DNA of 64,000 bases from Pseudomonas syringae (GTDB taxonomy: Bacteria; Pseudomonadota; Gammaproteobacteria; Pseudomonadales; Pseudomonadaceae): contig NZ_CP066265.1 of NCBI RefSeq assembly GCF_023278085.1, positions 3,242,001-3,306,000 on the forward strand, written 5' to 3'. The notes beneath the pieces are model-generated. The model was not told the origin of the DNA and did no database searches. It was given only the letters and a program-made list of their open reading frames with translations. Position 1 is the stretch's first letter. Each line of letters starts with the position of its first letter. Positions 1-10,833 of the stretch are shown here, piece after piece. A program made the translations under genes and the position numbers.

Positions 1-361
1 TCTGGCTGAATGCCAGTCCCAGCAAACGCATGAAAATCGACAGATCATTGTTGCTGCGCGGCTGCACGACCAGCGCCTGCTCGACAAGGATTTCCAGCAA
101 CTCTTCAAGACTCGGCTTGTGCTCGGGTCTGGCCTGCCGACGCTCCAGCTCGCGATCGAGACTGATGCAGAATGGACCGAGAAAGCGCGAGAAAACCGCC
201 TGGATGAGCGCCTTTTTCGAGCCGAAGTGATAGTTCACCGCAGCCAGATTGACCGAAGCCTTGCTGGTGATGAGACGCAAAGAGGTTTCAGCAAATCCTT
301 TCTCTGCGAACAGCTGTTCCGCAGCATCGAGAATGCGTTCAACGGTTTCCGACTGGGCCAT
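1..361 (-). CDS. psrA: PsrA-type TetR family regulator, partial
   Basis: Only the N-terminal 120 codons are in the window; the gene runs off the left edge. The protein begins MAQSETVERILDAAEQLF and has a TetR-type helix-turn-helix at about residues 28-48 (TSLRLITSKASVNLAAVNYH), followed by GSKKALIQAVFSRFLGP. In Pseudomonas, PsrA senses long-chain fatty acids, represses itself and fadBA, and activates rpoS. Its place beside and divergent from lexA matches P. aeruginosa and is the main reason for the name. A PsrA-like palindrome lies 15 bp upstream of the start codon, consistent with autorepression. The ligand-binding half is not visible, so naming rests on the N-terminus and synteny. Confidence 0.88.
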   Translation of the reverse strand, partial: MAQSETVERILDAAEQLFAEKGFAETSLRLITSKASVNLAAVNYHFGSKKALIQAVFSRFLGPFCISLDRELERRQARPEHKPSLEELLEILVEQALVVQPRSNNDLSIFMRLLGLAFSQ

Positions 362-375
362 GGCTCTCCGCCTAA

Positions 376-389
376 CAAACGAACGTTTG
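376..389. promoter_or_regulatory. PsrA operator (autoregulation)
   Basis: CAAAC-GAAC-GTTTG is a perfect inverted repeat that fits the published PsrA consensus (G/C)AAAC-N2-4-GTTT(G/C). It lies just upstream of the psrA start, where an autorepressor would act. Seen in sequence; function inferred. Confidence 0.75.
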
Positions 390-574
390 AAACATACGTA
401 TCAGGCCGCCTGCTTGTCAAGCAGACACGTTCATTTTATGGCCGAACAGTCACGAAAACCGGCTTTGAAGCGTGGAATGCAGTTAAAGCGGCTTCTCTAT
501 ATACGCACTTTGGCGCACGCATTTGCAACCACTCGGCGGCGAAAGTGAAATGGATGATTGCCAATGGGCTTTCA

Positions 575-590
575 CTGTATATAATCCCAG
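575..590. promoter_or_regulatory. SOS box 1 of lexA
   Basis: CTGTATATAATCCCAG matches the LexA consensus CTG-N10-CAG with an AT-rich core. It is the distal of two tandem boxes upstream of lexA. Confidence 0.85.
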
Positions 591-593
591 TCA

Positions 594-609
594 CTGTATA
601 AAAAGCCAG
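594..609. promoter_or_regulatory. SOS box 2 of lexA
   Basis: CTGTATAAAAAGCCAG again has CTG-N10-CAG spacing. It ends 10 bp before the lexA start codon and begins 3 bp after box 1, so the two are stacked as in other autoregulated lexA promoters. Confidence 0.85.
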
Positions 610-619
610 AGCGCCCCTC

Positions 620-1228
620 ATGATCAAACTGACGCCACGCCAGGCTGAAATCCTGGGTTTCATCAAACGCTGCCTCGAAGACAATGGCTTCCCGCCGACA
701 CGTGCGGAAATTGCTCAGGAACTGGGATTCAAATCACCCAACGCAGCGGAAGAACACCTCAAGGCACTGGCTCGCAAGGGCGCCATCGAAATGACCCCCG
801 GCGCCTCACGCGGTATCCGCATCCCCGGCTTCGAAGCCCGTGCCGACGAAAGCAGCCTGCCGGTCATCGGTCGTGTCGCTGCGGGTGCCCCGATTCTGGC
901 TCAGCAGCACATAGAAGAGTCCTGCAACATCAATCCTGCCTTTTTTCACCCGAGCGCCAACTACCTGCTGCGCGTTCACGGCATGAGCATGAAGGACGTC
1001 GGCATCCTTGATGGCGACCTGCTGGCCGTGCACACCACCCGTGAGGCCCGCAATGGCCAGATCGTGGTGGCCCGGATTGGTGACGAAGTAACCGTCAAGC
1101 GCTTCAAACGTGAAGGCAGCAAGGTCTGGCTGCTGGCTGAAAACCCTGATTTCGCACCCATCGAGGTGGATCTCAAGGATCAGGAACTGGTTATCGAAGG
1201 TTTGAGCGTCGGCGTCATTCGCCGCTAA
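620..1228 (+). CDS. lexA: SOS repressor LexA
   Basis: LexA represses SOS genes and cleaves itself when bound to RecA filaments. The 202-residue protein has a winged-helix DNA-binding domain (about 1-70, starting [20 protein letters not shown]) and an S24-type protease domain (about 75-200). The self-cleavage site is Ala88-Gly89 in RVAAGA. The catalytic dyad is Ser123 (HGMSMKD) and Lys160 (DEVTVKRF), matching E. coli S119 and K156 after a four-residue offset. Two SOS boxes lie directly upstream. sulA follows after 9 bp, probably in one operon. The length is normal and all key residues are present. Confidence 0.97.
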   Translation: MIKLTPRQAEILGFIKRCLEDNGFPPTRAEIAQELGFKSPNAAEEHLKALARKGAIEMTPGASRGIRIPGFEARADESSLPVIGRVAAGAPILAQQHIEESCNINPAFFHPSANYLLRVHGMSMKDVGILDGDLLAVHTTREARNGQIVVARIGDEVTVKRFKREGSKVWLLAENPDFAPIEVDLKDQELVIEGLSVGVIRR

Positions 1229-1237
1229 GGAGACGTT

Positions 1238-1708
1238 ATGCAGTTCCACCAAGCACCGCATTCGCAATTGCCATTGTTCGAGGCGTTTATGGCTCAGCCT
1301 ATCGCCCCGATGCTTGCAGACGCAGTCGAAACACCCTGGAGCAACGATCCAGAAGTTTTCAGTGAGCTGTCTTTGCGCGGTGCAGCCGGGAACTGCCTCA
1401 ACCTTCTGGCACCCATTCTCAGAGACTTGAGTGAAGAGACAGACGCTCGCTGGCTGACCCTGATCGCCCCACCCTCAAGCCTGACACAAACCTGGCTGCG
1501 CGATGCGGGGCTGAACCGGGAGCGAATCCTGCTGCTCCAGCCGCGCGGCACACAGAGCGTGCTGGAGCTGACTCGCGAGGCGCTCAGACTAGGCAGGAGT
1601 CATACGGTGGTGAGCTGGATCAACCCGCTTGGCACAGCAGCGCGTCAGCAATTGATCAATGCAGCTAAAATCGGTGAAGCTCAAAGCCTGAACATCCGAC
1701 TGGGCTGA
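1238..1708 (+). CDS. sulA: SulA-like SOS cell division inhibitor
   Basis: SulA blocks FtsZ polymerisation during the SOS response. The 156-residue protein has the SulA/RecA-like fold pattern, including RWLTLIAPPSSLTQTWL and QPRGTQSVLELTREALR, and a strand-turn segment HTVVSWINPLG. It has no Walker A motif, as expected for SulA. A strong Shine-Dalgarno (AAGGAG) overlaps the lexA stop region and fixes the start. There is no separate SOS box, so expression is expected from the lexA promoter. The lexA-sulA pair is the standard Pseudomonas arrangement. Confidence 0.9.
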   Translation: MQFHQAPHSQLPLFEAFMAQPIAPMLADAVETPWSNDPEVFSELSLRGAAGNCLNLLAPILRDLSEETDARWLTLIAPPSSLTQTWLRDAGLNRERILLLQPRGTQSVLELTREALRLGRSHTVVSWINPLGTAARQQLINAAKIGEAQSLNIRLG

Positions 1709-1723
1709 TAGCCCGGTCATCAC

Positions 1724-1740
1724 TGTGTGTGTGTGTGTGT
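1724..1740. repeat. TG dinucleotide microsatellite
   Basis: Eight and a half copies of TG (CAC followed by TGTGTG...) lie between the sulA stop and the 3' end of the convergent small gene. It is a simple tandem repeat that could vary in length between strains. Confidence 0.9.
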
Positions 1741-1974
1741 TCAGTGCAGGACGTGTGGAACGTCATCTTTCTCGATTTCACCTTCAGCCAGGCGTCCAGC
1801 CATTTGCACGCCCACGCTCAGCATGGCCTTGGCAACTTCAACATGCTGACCGTGCATGAACGCCTTGGCGTCAGCCGAAAAATCCAGCGTGACCAGCGAA
1901 CCTTCGTCGTCAGCACGACGCAGTTCTATACGGCCGTCCGGTAATTCGACAATTTCAAGAAAAGAGGTAGGCAT
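1741..1974 (-). CDS. conserved hypothetical protein (PA3009-like position)
   Basis: I know no function for this 77-residue protein. It begins MPTSFLEIVELPDGRIELRR and contains a beta-strand-rich N-terminal half followed by a helix (AKAFMHGQHVEVAKAMLSVG). The start at 1974 is preferred over an in-frame ATG 30 bp upstream because homologs I recall begin MPTSFLEIVEL. It is convergent with sulA, and its stop codon abuts the TG microsatellite. There is no signal peptide or membrane segment, so it is probably cytoplasmic. The same small gene sits between sulA and topA in other Pseudomonas. Confidence 0.75.
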   Translation of the reverse strand: MPTSFLEIVELPDGRIELRRADDEGSLVTLDFSADAKAFMHGQHVEVAKAMLSVGVQMAGRLAEGEIEKDDVPHVLH

Positions 1975-2038
1975 TGTTACAGTTACTCCGCAATAGGCGG
2001 GCATTGTAACAGCCTGCCAGCCTGTACTTCATGGGTTT

Positions 2039-2560
2039 TCAGCACTCGCTCAAGCCTTCGCGAAAGCGAATCGCCAACCCTTTCAACTGTTGGCGCCAAC
2101 TTTCCAGCTCTTCACGTCCCAGTTCAGACTCCGGCTCGTCGTCCAGGTTCACCGCCAGAATCATTGGCTGGGTAACATCACCCTTTGGCTTTCTGGGCGC
2201 TCGCGGCGGCTCGAAAAGCGCGTTGTAGGCTGCAATCAGTTGCGCCAGCCAGGTATGACGATGCTGGGCAAGCTCGACCAGCTCAGCCAGTTCGGGAATC
2301 GCCAGGCTGTTCAACACGTCTTGTGTCAGTACGTCTTCGGCACGACGCGCGCTCGCCTGAGGCAGGCGGTAGTACCCGGCGATTTCGTGACACAGGCCCA
2401 GCAACGCACCGTACAGGTGGAACAATGCCGATTCACGCTCGGCCTGCAGCAGCGCCGGAGAGTTAACCAACTGCCCCTGCTCTGCCCTGCCCAGCGCTTC
2501 AAGCGCGAGCCCTGCGAAATAGATCTTCTGGTTGGTGCGGGTATAGAGTTCACGAGCCAT
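2039..2560 (-). CDS. DUF6586-like conserved protein
   Basis: A 173-residue, largely helical cytoplasmic protein beginning MARELYTRTNQKIYFAGL. It has an acidic, proline-poor N-terminal helical bundle and a basic linker (PPRAPRKPKGD) near residue 125. The start at 2560 is chosen because GGAG lies 8 bp upstream; an ATG 15 bp earlier overlaps that ribosome site. It sits between topA and the small protein at 1741, all on the minus strand, as in P. aeruginosa. The function is unknown to me; the DUF name is from memory and uncertain. Confidence 0.72.
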   Translation of the reverse strand: MARELYTRTNQKIYFAGLALEALGRAEQGQLVNSPALLQAERESALFHLYGALLGLCHEIAGYYRLPQASARRAEDVLTQDVLNSLAIPELAELVELAQHRHTWLAQLIAAYNALFEPPRAPRKPKGDVTQPMILAVNLDDEPESELGREELESWRQQLKGLAIRFREGLSEC

Positions 2561-2653
2561 GGCGATACGCTCCATAACGATGGGATAAGACCAGCATAGC
2601 CGGTGCCATCATGACCTGCGCATGGCACCGACCACAGCCGCATTGAAACCGGT

Positions 2654-2675
2654 GTCCGGCACGGGAGTGCCGGAC
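2654..2675 (-). terminator. hairpin after topA
   Basis: GTCCGGCAC-GGGA-GTGCCGGAC is a perfect 9-bp stem with a 4-nt loop, lying just past the topA stop on the minus strand. It has no good U-tract, so it may be an mRNA-end stabiliser rather than a classic intrinsic terminator. Confidence 0.55.
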
Positions 2676-2683
2676 GCCTACGA

Positions 2684-5296
2684 TCAACGCTTGTCTTCAA
2701 CCTTCCAGGCACTGCCGTCGTAGAACGCACGCCAGCCAGTAGGTTTGCCTTCCACTTCAGTCTGGACGTATTGCTCTTTGGTCTTGCGACTGTAGCGGAT
2801 GACGGTCGGGCGACCGTCCGGGTCTTTCTTCGGCGCTTCGCAGAGGAAGTGATACTTGGGATCGATTTCATCCTTGTGCGGCGCGATCTCCATGACCAGC
2901 GGGGCGCGGGTTTCGCGGTTTTTCGGGAACTGGCTGGCAGCCAGGAACAGCCCCGAAGCGCCGTCACGCAGGATGTAGGTGTCGTCGACCTTGTCGCACT
3001 TGAGCTCCGGCATTTTCACCGGGTCCATCTTCGGTGGTGCAGCATCACCGCTTTTCAGCAGCTTGCGAGTGTTCTTGCACTCCGCGTTGGTGCAGCCGAA
3101 GAACTTGCCGAAGCGGCCGGTCTTGAGCTGCATCTCGCTGCCGCACTTGTCGCACTCAAGGCTCGGACCTTCATAGCCCTTGATGCGATAAGTCCCTTCT
3201 TCAATCTCGTAGCCAGTGCAATCGGGGTTGTTACCGCAGATGTGCAGCTTGTGCTTCTCGTCGAGCAGGTAGGCATCCATCGCCGTGCTGCAGATCGGGC
3301 AGCGATGCTTGCCGCGCAGTACTCGCGACTCGGATTCACCCTCATCGTCATCGGCAATCTCGTCGCCGGGGGTGAGATTGACGGTCGCCTTGCAGCGCTC
3401 CTTGGGCGGCAGGCTGTAGCCGGAGCAGCCGAGGAACACACCTGTCGAAGCGGTACGGATCTGCATCGGACGGCCGCACACCTTGCACGGAATGTCGGTC
3501 ATCACGGGCTGGTTGGCGCGCATGCCGCTGTCCGGTGCTTCAGCTACTTCCAGCTTTTTGCGGAAATCGCCGTAGAACTCATCGAGTACGTTTTTCCAGT
3601 CGCGCTGACCTTTGGCCACGTCGTCGAGGTTTTCTTCCATCCCGGCGGTAAAGCCGTAGTCCATCAGGTTGGAGAAGCTCTCGGACAGGCGTCCGGTGAC
3701 GATATCGCCCATCTTTTCCGAGTAGAAGCGGCGGTTATGCAGCGCCACGTAGCCACGGTCCTGGATGGTCGAAATAATCGCCGCATAAGTCGACGGGCGA
3801 CCGATACCGCGTTTTTCCATTTCCTTGACCAGGCTCGCTTCCGAGTAACGCGCAGGCGGCTTGGTGAAGTGCTGGCTCGGATCGAGCGTGTTCAGCTTCA
3901 GTACTTCGCCCTGCGCCATGTCCGGCAGCACGTCGTCATCGCCAGGCTTGGCCATCTGCGGCAGCGCACGGGTGTAACCGTCAAACTTCAGGATGCGGCC
4001 TTTGGCACGCAATTCGAAATCGCTGGCGGCAACGGTGACGGTGGTCGACAGGTATTGCGCCGGCAGCATCTGACAGGCCACAAACTGACGCCAGATGAGT
4101 TCGTAAAGGCGCTCGGCGTCACGCTCCATACCGGTCAGCTTGGACGGGTGAGTGTTGACGTCGGAAGGCCGGATCGCTTCGTGCGCCTCTTGCGCGCCTT
4201 CCTTGCTGCTGTAGACGTTCGGCGCTTCCGGCAGGTACTTCTTGCCGAACTCGCTTTCGATGTAGTCGCGCGCCATGCTGACTGCGTCGCTCGACAGGTT
4301 CGTCGAGTCGGTACGCATGTAGGTGATGTAGCCCGCTTCGTACAAGCGCTGAGCCATCATCATGGTCTTTTTCACGCCGTAGCCAAGGCGGTTGCTGGCT
4401 GCCTGTTGCAAAGTCGACGTTATGAACGGAGCCGATGGTTTGCTGCTGGTCGGCTTGTCTTCACGCTTGACGATGCTGTAGCTGGAAGCCTTGAGCTTTT
4501 CCAGGGCCGCCATGGCCTGAGCTTCGTTCAACGGCTTGAACGCTTCGCCCTTCTCTCTGGCGACTTCGAAGCGCACATTGGCGCCCTTGGCCGTGCCCAG
4601 ATCAGCATGGATTTCCCAATACTCTTCGGGGTTGAAGGCACGAATCTCGCGCTCGCGTTCGACCACCAGCTTCACGGCCACCGACTGCACACGTCCGGCG
4701 GACAGACCACGGGCAACCTTCTGCCAGAGCAGTGGCGACACCATGTAGCCCACAACGCGGTCGAGGAAGCGACGCGCCTGTTGAGCGTTGACCCGTGCAA
4801 TGTCCAGCTCGCCCGGCCGGGAAAATGCTTCCTGAATGGCTTTCTTGGTGATTTCGTTGAACACCACGCGCTTGTAGCGGCTGTCATCGCCACCGATGGC
4901 TTCGCGCAGGTGCCAGGCAATGGCTTCCCCTTCGCGGTCCAAGTCCGTCGCGAGATAGATGGTGTCAGCATCCTTGGCGAGCTTGCGCAGCTCTTCGATG
5001 ACCTTTTCCTTGCCTGGAAGGATCTCGTATTTGGCTTTCCAGCCATGTTCCGGATCGACTCCCATGCGCGATACCAGCTGGCGCTGAGCCTTTTCTTTCG
5101 GCGTCAGTACCGGGCCCTCGCCCGCAGCGGCCTTGCCACGCTTGGCGGCAGGATCTTTGGCAGCACTAGCCGAACCGCTGGTGGGCAGGTCTCGGATATG
5201 GCCGATACTCGACTTCACCACGTACTGGTTGCCCAAATACTTGTTGATGGTCTTGGCCTTAGCCGGGGATTCCACGATGACCAGCGATTTGCCCAT
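2684..5296 (-). CDS. topA: DNA topoisomerase I
   Basis: This type IA topoisomerase relaxes negative supercoils. The 870-residue protein has a TOPRIM domain at the N-terminus ([17 protein letters not shown], Glu9, and ATDLDREGE with Asp118 and Asp120). The catalytic tyrosine is Tyr326 in [10 protein letters not shown], and the [10 protein letters not shown] segment is the usual type IA motif. Three zinc-ribbon modules follow at the C-terminus: CKVCG...C, CPIC...CGNNPDC and CDKCG...CTNAEC. A conserved basic C-terminal tail carries the final folds. Length and residues are normal. A long open frame runs antisense through this gene but is only a codon-usage shadow. Confidence 0.97.
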   Translation of the reverse strand: MGKSLVIVESPAKAKTINKYLGNQYVVKSSIGHIRDLPTSGSASAAKDPAAKRGKAAAGEGPVLTPKEKAQRQLVSRMGVDPEHGWKAKYEILPGKEKVIEELRKLAKDADTIYLATDLDREGEAIAWHLREAIGGDDSRYKRVVFNEITKKAIQEAFSRPGELDIARVNAQQARRFLDRVVGYMVSPLLWQKVARGLSAGRVQSVAVKLVVEREREIRAFNPEEYWEIHADLGTAKGANVRFEVAREKGEAFKPLNEAQAMAALEKLKASSYSIVKREDKPTSSKPSAPFITSTLQQAASNRLGYGVKKTMMMAQRLYEAGYITYMRTDSTNLSSDAVSMARDYIESEFGKKYLPEAPNVYSSKEGAQEAHEAIRPSDVNTHPSKLTGMERDAERLYELIWRQFVACQMLPAQYLSTTVTVAASDFELRAKGRILKFDGYTRALPQMAKPGDDDVLPDMAQGEVLKLNTLDPSQHFTKPPARYSEASLVKEMEKRGIGRPSTYAAIISTIQDRGYVALHNRRFYSEKMGDIVTGRLSESFSNLMDYGFTAGMEENLDDVAKGQRDWKNVLDEFYGDFRKKLEVAEAPDSGMRANQPVMTDIPCKVCGRPMQIRTASTGVFLGCSGYSLPPKERCKATVNLTPGDEIADDDEGESESRVLRGKHRCPICSTAMDAYLLDEKHKLHICGNNPDCTGYEIEEGTYRIKGYEGPSLECDKCGSEMQLKTGRFGKFFGCTNAECKNTRKLLKSGDAAPPKMDPVKMPELKCDKVDDTYILRDGASGLFLAASQFPKNRETRAPLVMEIAPHKDEIDPKYHFLCEAPKKDPDGRPTVIRYSRKTKEQYVQTEVEGKPTGWRAFYDGSAWKVEDKR

Positions 5297-5354
5297 GGAT
5301 CAGAAAATTCCTGAATACTAGATGAAAGACAATGAGGAGCTTGTAAAGGCCACG

Positions 5355-5364
5355 CTATATATAG
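5355..5364. promoter_or_regulatory. AT-rich palindrome in the topA upstream region
   Basis: CTATATATAG lies 58 bp upstream of the topA start within CCACG...GTGG flanks. It resembles a -10 region or a supercoiling-sensitive promoter element. No clear -35 was identified, so the call is tentative. Confidence 0.35.
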
Positions 5365-5409
5365 TGGCTACAAGGTGAGGTCAAGCACAGCCTGTTGTGC
5401 CATTCCGTC

Positions 5410-5646
5410 TCACGTTCGGGAAAACAGGCTCGGTTCGGCCTCAACCAGAGCAAAGCGCGGGACCTGCTCCCCGTCAACCTGGACCGACTCGAGAAACATG
5501 TTCAAGGGGCGCACCCACATGCCGAAATCACCGTACAAAGCCTGATAGAACACGACTTCTTCTTCGGTCTCGGAATGCCTGGCAACACTGAAAACCCGGT
5601 ACTGCGGGCCTTTATAGTGGCGATAAAGCCCTGGTTGCAATCGCAT
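5410..5646 (-). CDS. DUF1653 domain protein
   Basis: A 78-residue protein starting MRLQPGLYRHYKGPQYRVFS, the signature opening of DUF1653 proteins. It continues with EEVVFYQALYGDFGMWVRP. The family is small, cytoplasmic and of unknown function. The start at 5646 is fixed by AGAGGA 7 bp upstream; an in-frame ATG 27 bp earlier lacks a ribosome site. It lies between topA and fadA on the same strand. Confidence 0.85.
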   Translation of the reverse strand: MRLQPGLYRHYKGPQYRVFSVARHSETEEEVVFYQALYGDFGMWVRPLNMFLESVQVDGEQVPRFALVEAEPSLFSRT

Positions 5647-5702
5647 GCTGCCGTCCTCTTGTAACACGTTCAAAACATTTGGTTAAAAAACTGTTTTTTT
5701 CC

Positions 5703-5736
5703 AAAAAACAAAAGCCGGGGCACAAAGCCCCGGCTT
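5703..5736 (-). terminator. intrinsic terminator of the fadBA operon
   Basis: A 10-bp GC-rich stem (AAGCCGGGGC / GCCCCGGCTT) with loop ACAAA lies at 5712-5736. On the minus strand it is followed by a T-rich run (TTTTGTTTTTT). It lies 16 bp beyond the fadA stop. Confidence 0.88.
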
Positions 5737-5752
5737 GCATCACGCTCGGCAA

Positions 5753-9098
<3,346 letters not shown>

Positions 9099-9600
9099 CA
9101 ACTGATCTCCACGATATGGAAGCTGAACAATACTCGCCGAACGTTAACGTTCGACGAGGCTACGACGTCGCCGTCGATGAACACGCCAAATCACACGTAT
9201 ACCCGCTGCGACGTGGTAGCCAGGATTCTGTAAGAGCCGTCTGGCGACCAAACGCTCATTTCATACGCCCGTTTGATTTGGGTACGCACACCATCGGGCA
9301 AAACCGGACGATTGTCAATTCGACAAAACACTCAGGAAATTGCGTGTCTGCCGCAAGGTGTGAGCGCTTCATAATGATGCCCCCGACCGCCTCCGATCCG
9401 CCATCATTCGCCGAAGTGATAGTGGATTGTCCCGCACAATGCGCAGCGTCATGCGTTAGCGCTGATGAGCCGGGATGAGCCCGTCAATCAAGCTTAAAAC
9501 GCACCACCATAGAGCATCAGCAAAAAATATTGGCAGGAACCGCGACAAAAAGAAGCAAAGGGTCTAGAGTCGCAATACTGCGCCACAAGAGGCTCGCAAT
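9099..9600. promoter_or_regulatory. fadBA upstream region, no gene seen
   Basis: This gene-free stretch should contain the fadBA promoter. It holds a perfect 16-bp palindrome CGAACGTTAACGTTCG at 9138-9153, 39 bp upstream of fadB. It also holds widely spaced half-sites CCAAACG and CGTTTG (9248-9276) that resemble PsrA half-sites but are too far apart for the consensus. Open frames here show no protein-like composition. Confidence 0.5.
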
Positions 9601-9720
9601 GCAGCTGATTTGCGGGTGCGCAACAGCGATGGCCGACATGGCAATTACAGCCTGTCGGCACGCGACGAATTATCGGCCTGCCTGGCCAACCCCGGCCCGA
9701 TGTTGTTATCGGGCTTTTTA
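9600..9720 (+). ncRNA. candidate small RNA ending in an orphan intrinsic terminator
   Basis: Two hairpins lie on the plus strand. The first is GCCGACA (9632-9638) pairing with TGTCGGC (9653-9659). The second is GCCCGAT (9695-9701), loop GTTGTT, ATCGGGC (9708-9714), followed by TTTTT. No plus-strand gene precedes this terminator, and both flanking genes (fadB and the gene at 9738) are on the minus strand. A short transcript is the simplest explanation. I could not identify a convincing promoter; the 5' end given is arbitrary. I do not recognise it as a named Pseudomonas sRNA. Confidence 0.45.
9695..9720 (+). terminator. intrinsic terminator, plus strand
   Basis: A 7-bp stem GCCCGAT/ATCGGGC with a 6-nt loop is followed by five Ts. 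It is well formed for the plus strand only; the minus-strand side lacks a T-run. Confidence 0.8.
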
Positions 9721-9737
9721 TTGCCTGCGATTCAGGC

Positions 9738-10175
9738 TCAGGCCAGTGCCTTGAGCACTGCATTGATGTGCTGCAGGACCAGCGGCTCGCCCCTCTCCGC
9801 CCAGTACACTGCGATCATCTGCGAGTCGGCTTCGACCTTGAAGACATCGGAAGGCAGCGTGCGAAAATGGCTCAGCAGCTTCTCGTCTTCGCAGACTTCG
9901 CGCCAGCGATTGAGCCACACGCCTGGCTCGGTCTGCCAATACGCCCAGGCGTCGGCATGCGAACCCAGGCGCGGGCGATGGTACTGCGCGCAAGGGCTGG
10001 GCGGCTCCTTGGCGAGCCAGTGCGGCCACTCTTGCGGCGTCAATTGCATGCCCATGCCCATAAGGCGCGCCTCCATGCGCAGCGCCATCCTGCCGTTCTG
10101 ATGGCGCGAGGGACGCAACCAGACCAGTGGACTCAACATGACACAAATGATTGACAGGATTATCCAGACCGTCAT
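9738..10175 (-). CDS. conserved hypothetical membrane-anchored protein
   Basis: A 145-residue protein beginning MTVWIILSIICVMLSPLVW, a single N-terminal hydrophobic segment (about residues 3-20) that probably anchors it in the inner membrane. The remainder is soluble and rich in Trp and Arg (GMGMQLTPQEWPHWLAKEPP). The start at 10175 is chosen because the hydrophobic anchor and a G-rich upstream stretch fit it; the frame is open a further 41 codons upstream without a sensible N-terminus. In P. aeruginosa a similar gene lies between fadB and the uspA gene. I do not know its function. Confidence 0.7.
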   Translation of the reverse strand: MTVWIILSIICVMLSPLVWLRPSRHQNGRMALRMEARLMGMGMQLTPQEWPHWLAKEPPSPCAQYHRPRLGSHADAWAYWQTEPGVWLNRWREVCEDEKLLSHFRTLPSDVFKVEADSQMIAVYWAERGEPLVLQHINAVLKALA

Positions 10176-10318
10176 ATTTCTTGCCCCCGGTCTCTCGTCA
10201 GACCTTTCATAACATTTTTGAAAACAGTGGCTTGCACAAGAAGCCGCTCTGGGGTCTGCCCAGATGCGCACGAAAGCGCCATACTCCCAGCATCGCAATT
10301 CTCCCGGAGGACACCTTC

Positions 10319-10765
10319 ATGCCGTATAAACACGTTCTGGTTGCCATTGACCTCACCGATGAGTGTGACCCGGTCATCCGCCGCGCCAGCATGCTGGCAA
10401 AAACCAGCGGCGCGAAGTTGTCGATCGTGCATATCGTCGAGCCCATGGCCATGGCCTTCGGTGGCGACGTACCGATGGACCTTTCGCAACTGCAACAGCA
10501 GCAGTTCGATCAGGCCAAGGAAAAACTCAAGCAAGTGCAGGCCAAATACAAGGACCTGGAAGTCGACGAAGGCGAAAGCCATCTGGTCTACGGACAGCCA
10601 CGTCAGGAAATCCATCAACTGGCCAAGAATCAGGGCTGCGACGTGATAGTCGTCGGCAGCCATGGTCGTCATGGCCTGGCATTGCTGCTTGGTTCAACCA
10701 CCAACGACGTTGTGCATGGCGCCCCGTGCGATGTGCTGGCGGTCCGTCTCAAGAAGCCTGAATGA
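10319..10765 (+). CDS. universal stress protein, UspA family
   Basis: A 148-residue single-domain Usp protein. It begins MPYKHVLVAIDLTDECDPVI, with the conserved early Asp of the nucleotide site. It ends with VIVVGSHGRHGLALLLGSTT, resembling the G-2x-G...GS motif of ATP-binding Usp proteins but with eight rather than nine residues between the glycines. GGAGG at 10306-10310 fixes the start. Usp proteins accumulate under starvation and oxygen limitation; the specific role here is unknown. It is monocistronic, ending at a bidirectional terminator. Confidence 0.92.
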   Translation: MPYKHVLVAIDLTDECDPVIRRASMLAKTSGAKLSIVHIVEPMAMAFGGDVPMDLSQLQQQQFDQAKEKLKQVQAKYKDLEVDEGESHLVYGQPRQEIHQLAKNQGCDVIVVGSHGRHGLALLLGSTTNDVVHGAPCDVLAVRLKKPE

Positions 10766-10780
10766 CCTGATGCGGCAATA

Positions 10781-10811
10781 GCAAAAAGCCCGGTTACCCG
10801 GGCTTTTTTGC
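10781..10811. terminator. bidirectional intrinsic terminator
   Basis: An AAAAAGCCCGG / CCGGGCTTTTTT inverted repeat lies between the convergent uspA and uup genes. T-runs on both strands make it suitable for stopping both. Confidence 0.92.
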
Positions 10812-10833
10812 ATCTCGTCAACGCCGTGGACGA

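Noticed and set aside
2771..5314. 847-codon open frame antisense to topA
   Set aside because: It mirrors topA, has no recognisable domains or ribosome site, and is a typical high-GC codon shadow.
9116..9478. 120-codon plus-strand open frame upstream of fadB
   Set aside because: Starts inside the fadB promoter region, has no Shine-Dalgarno and an unprotein-like composition.
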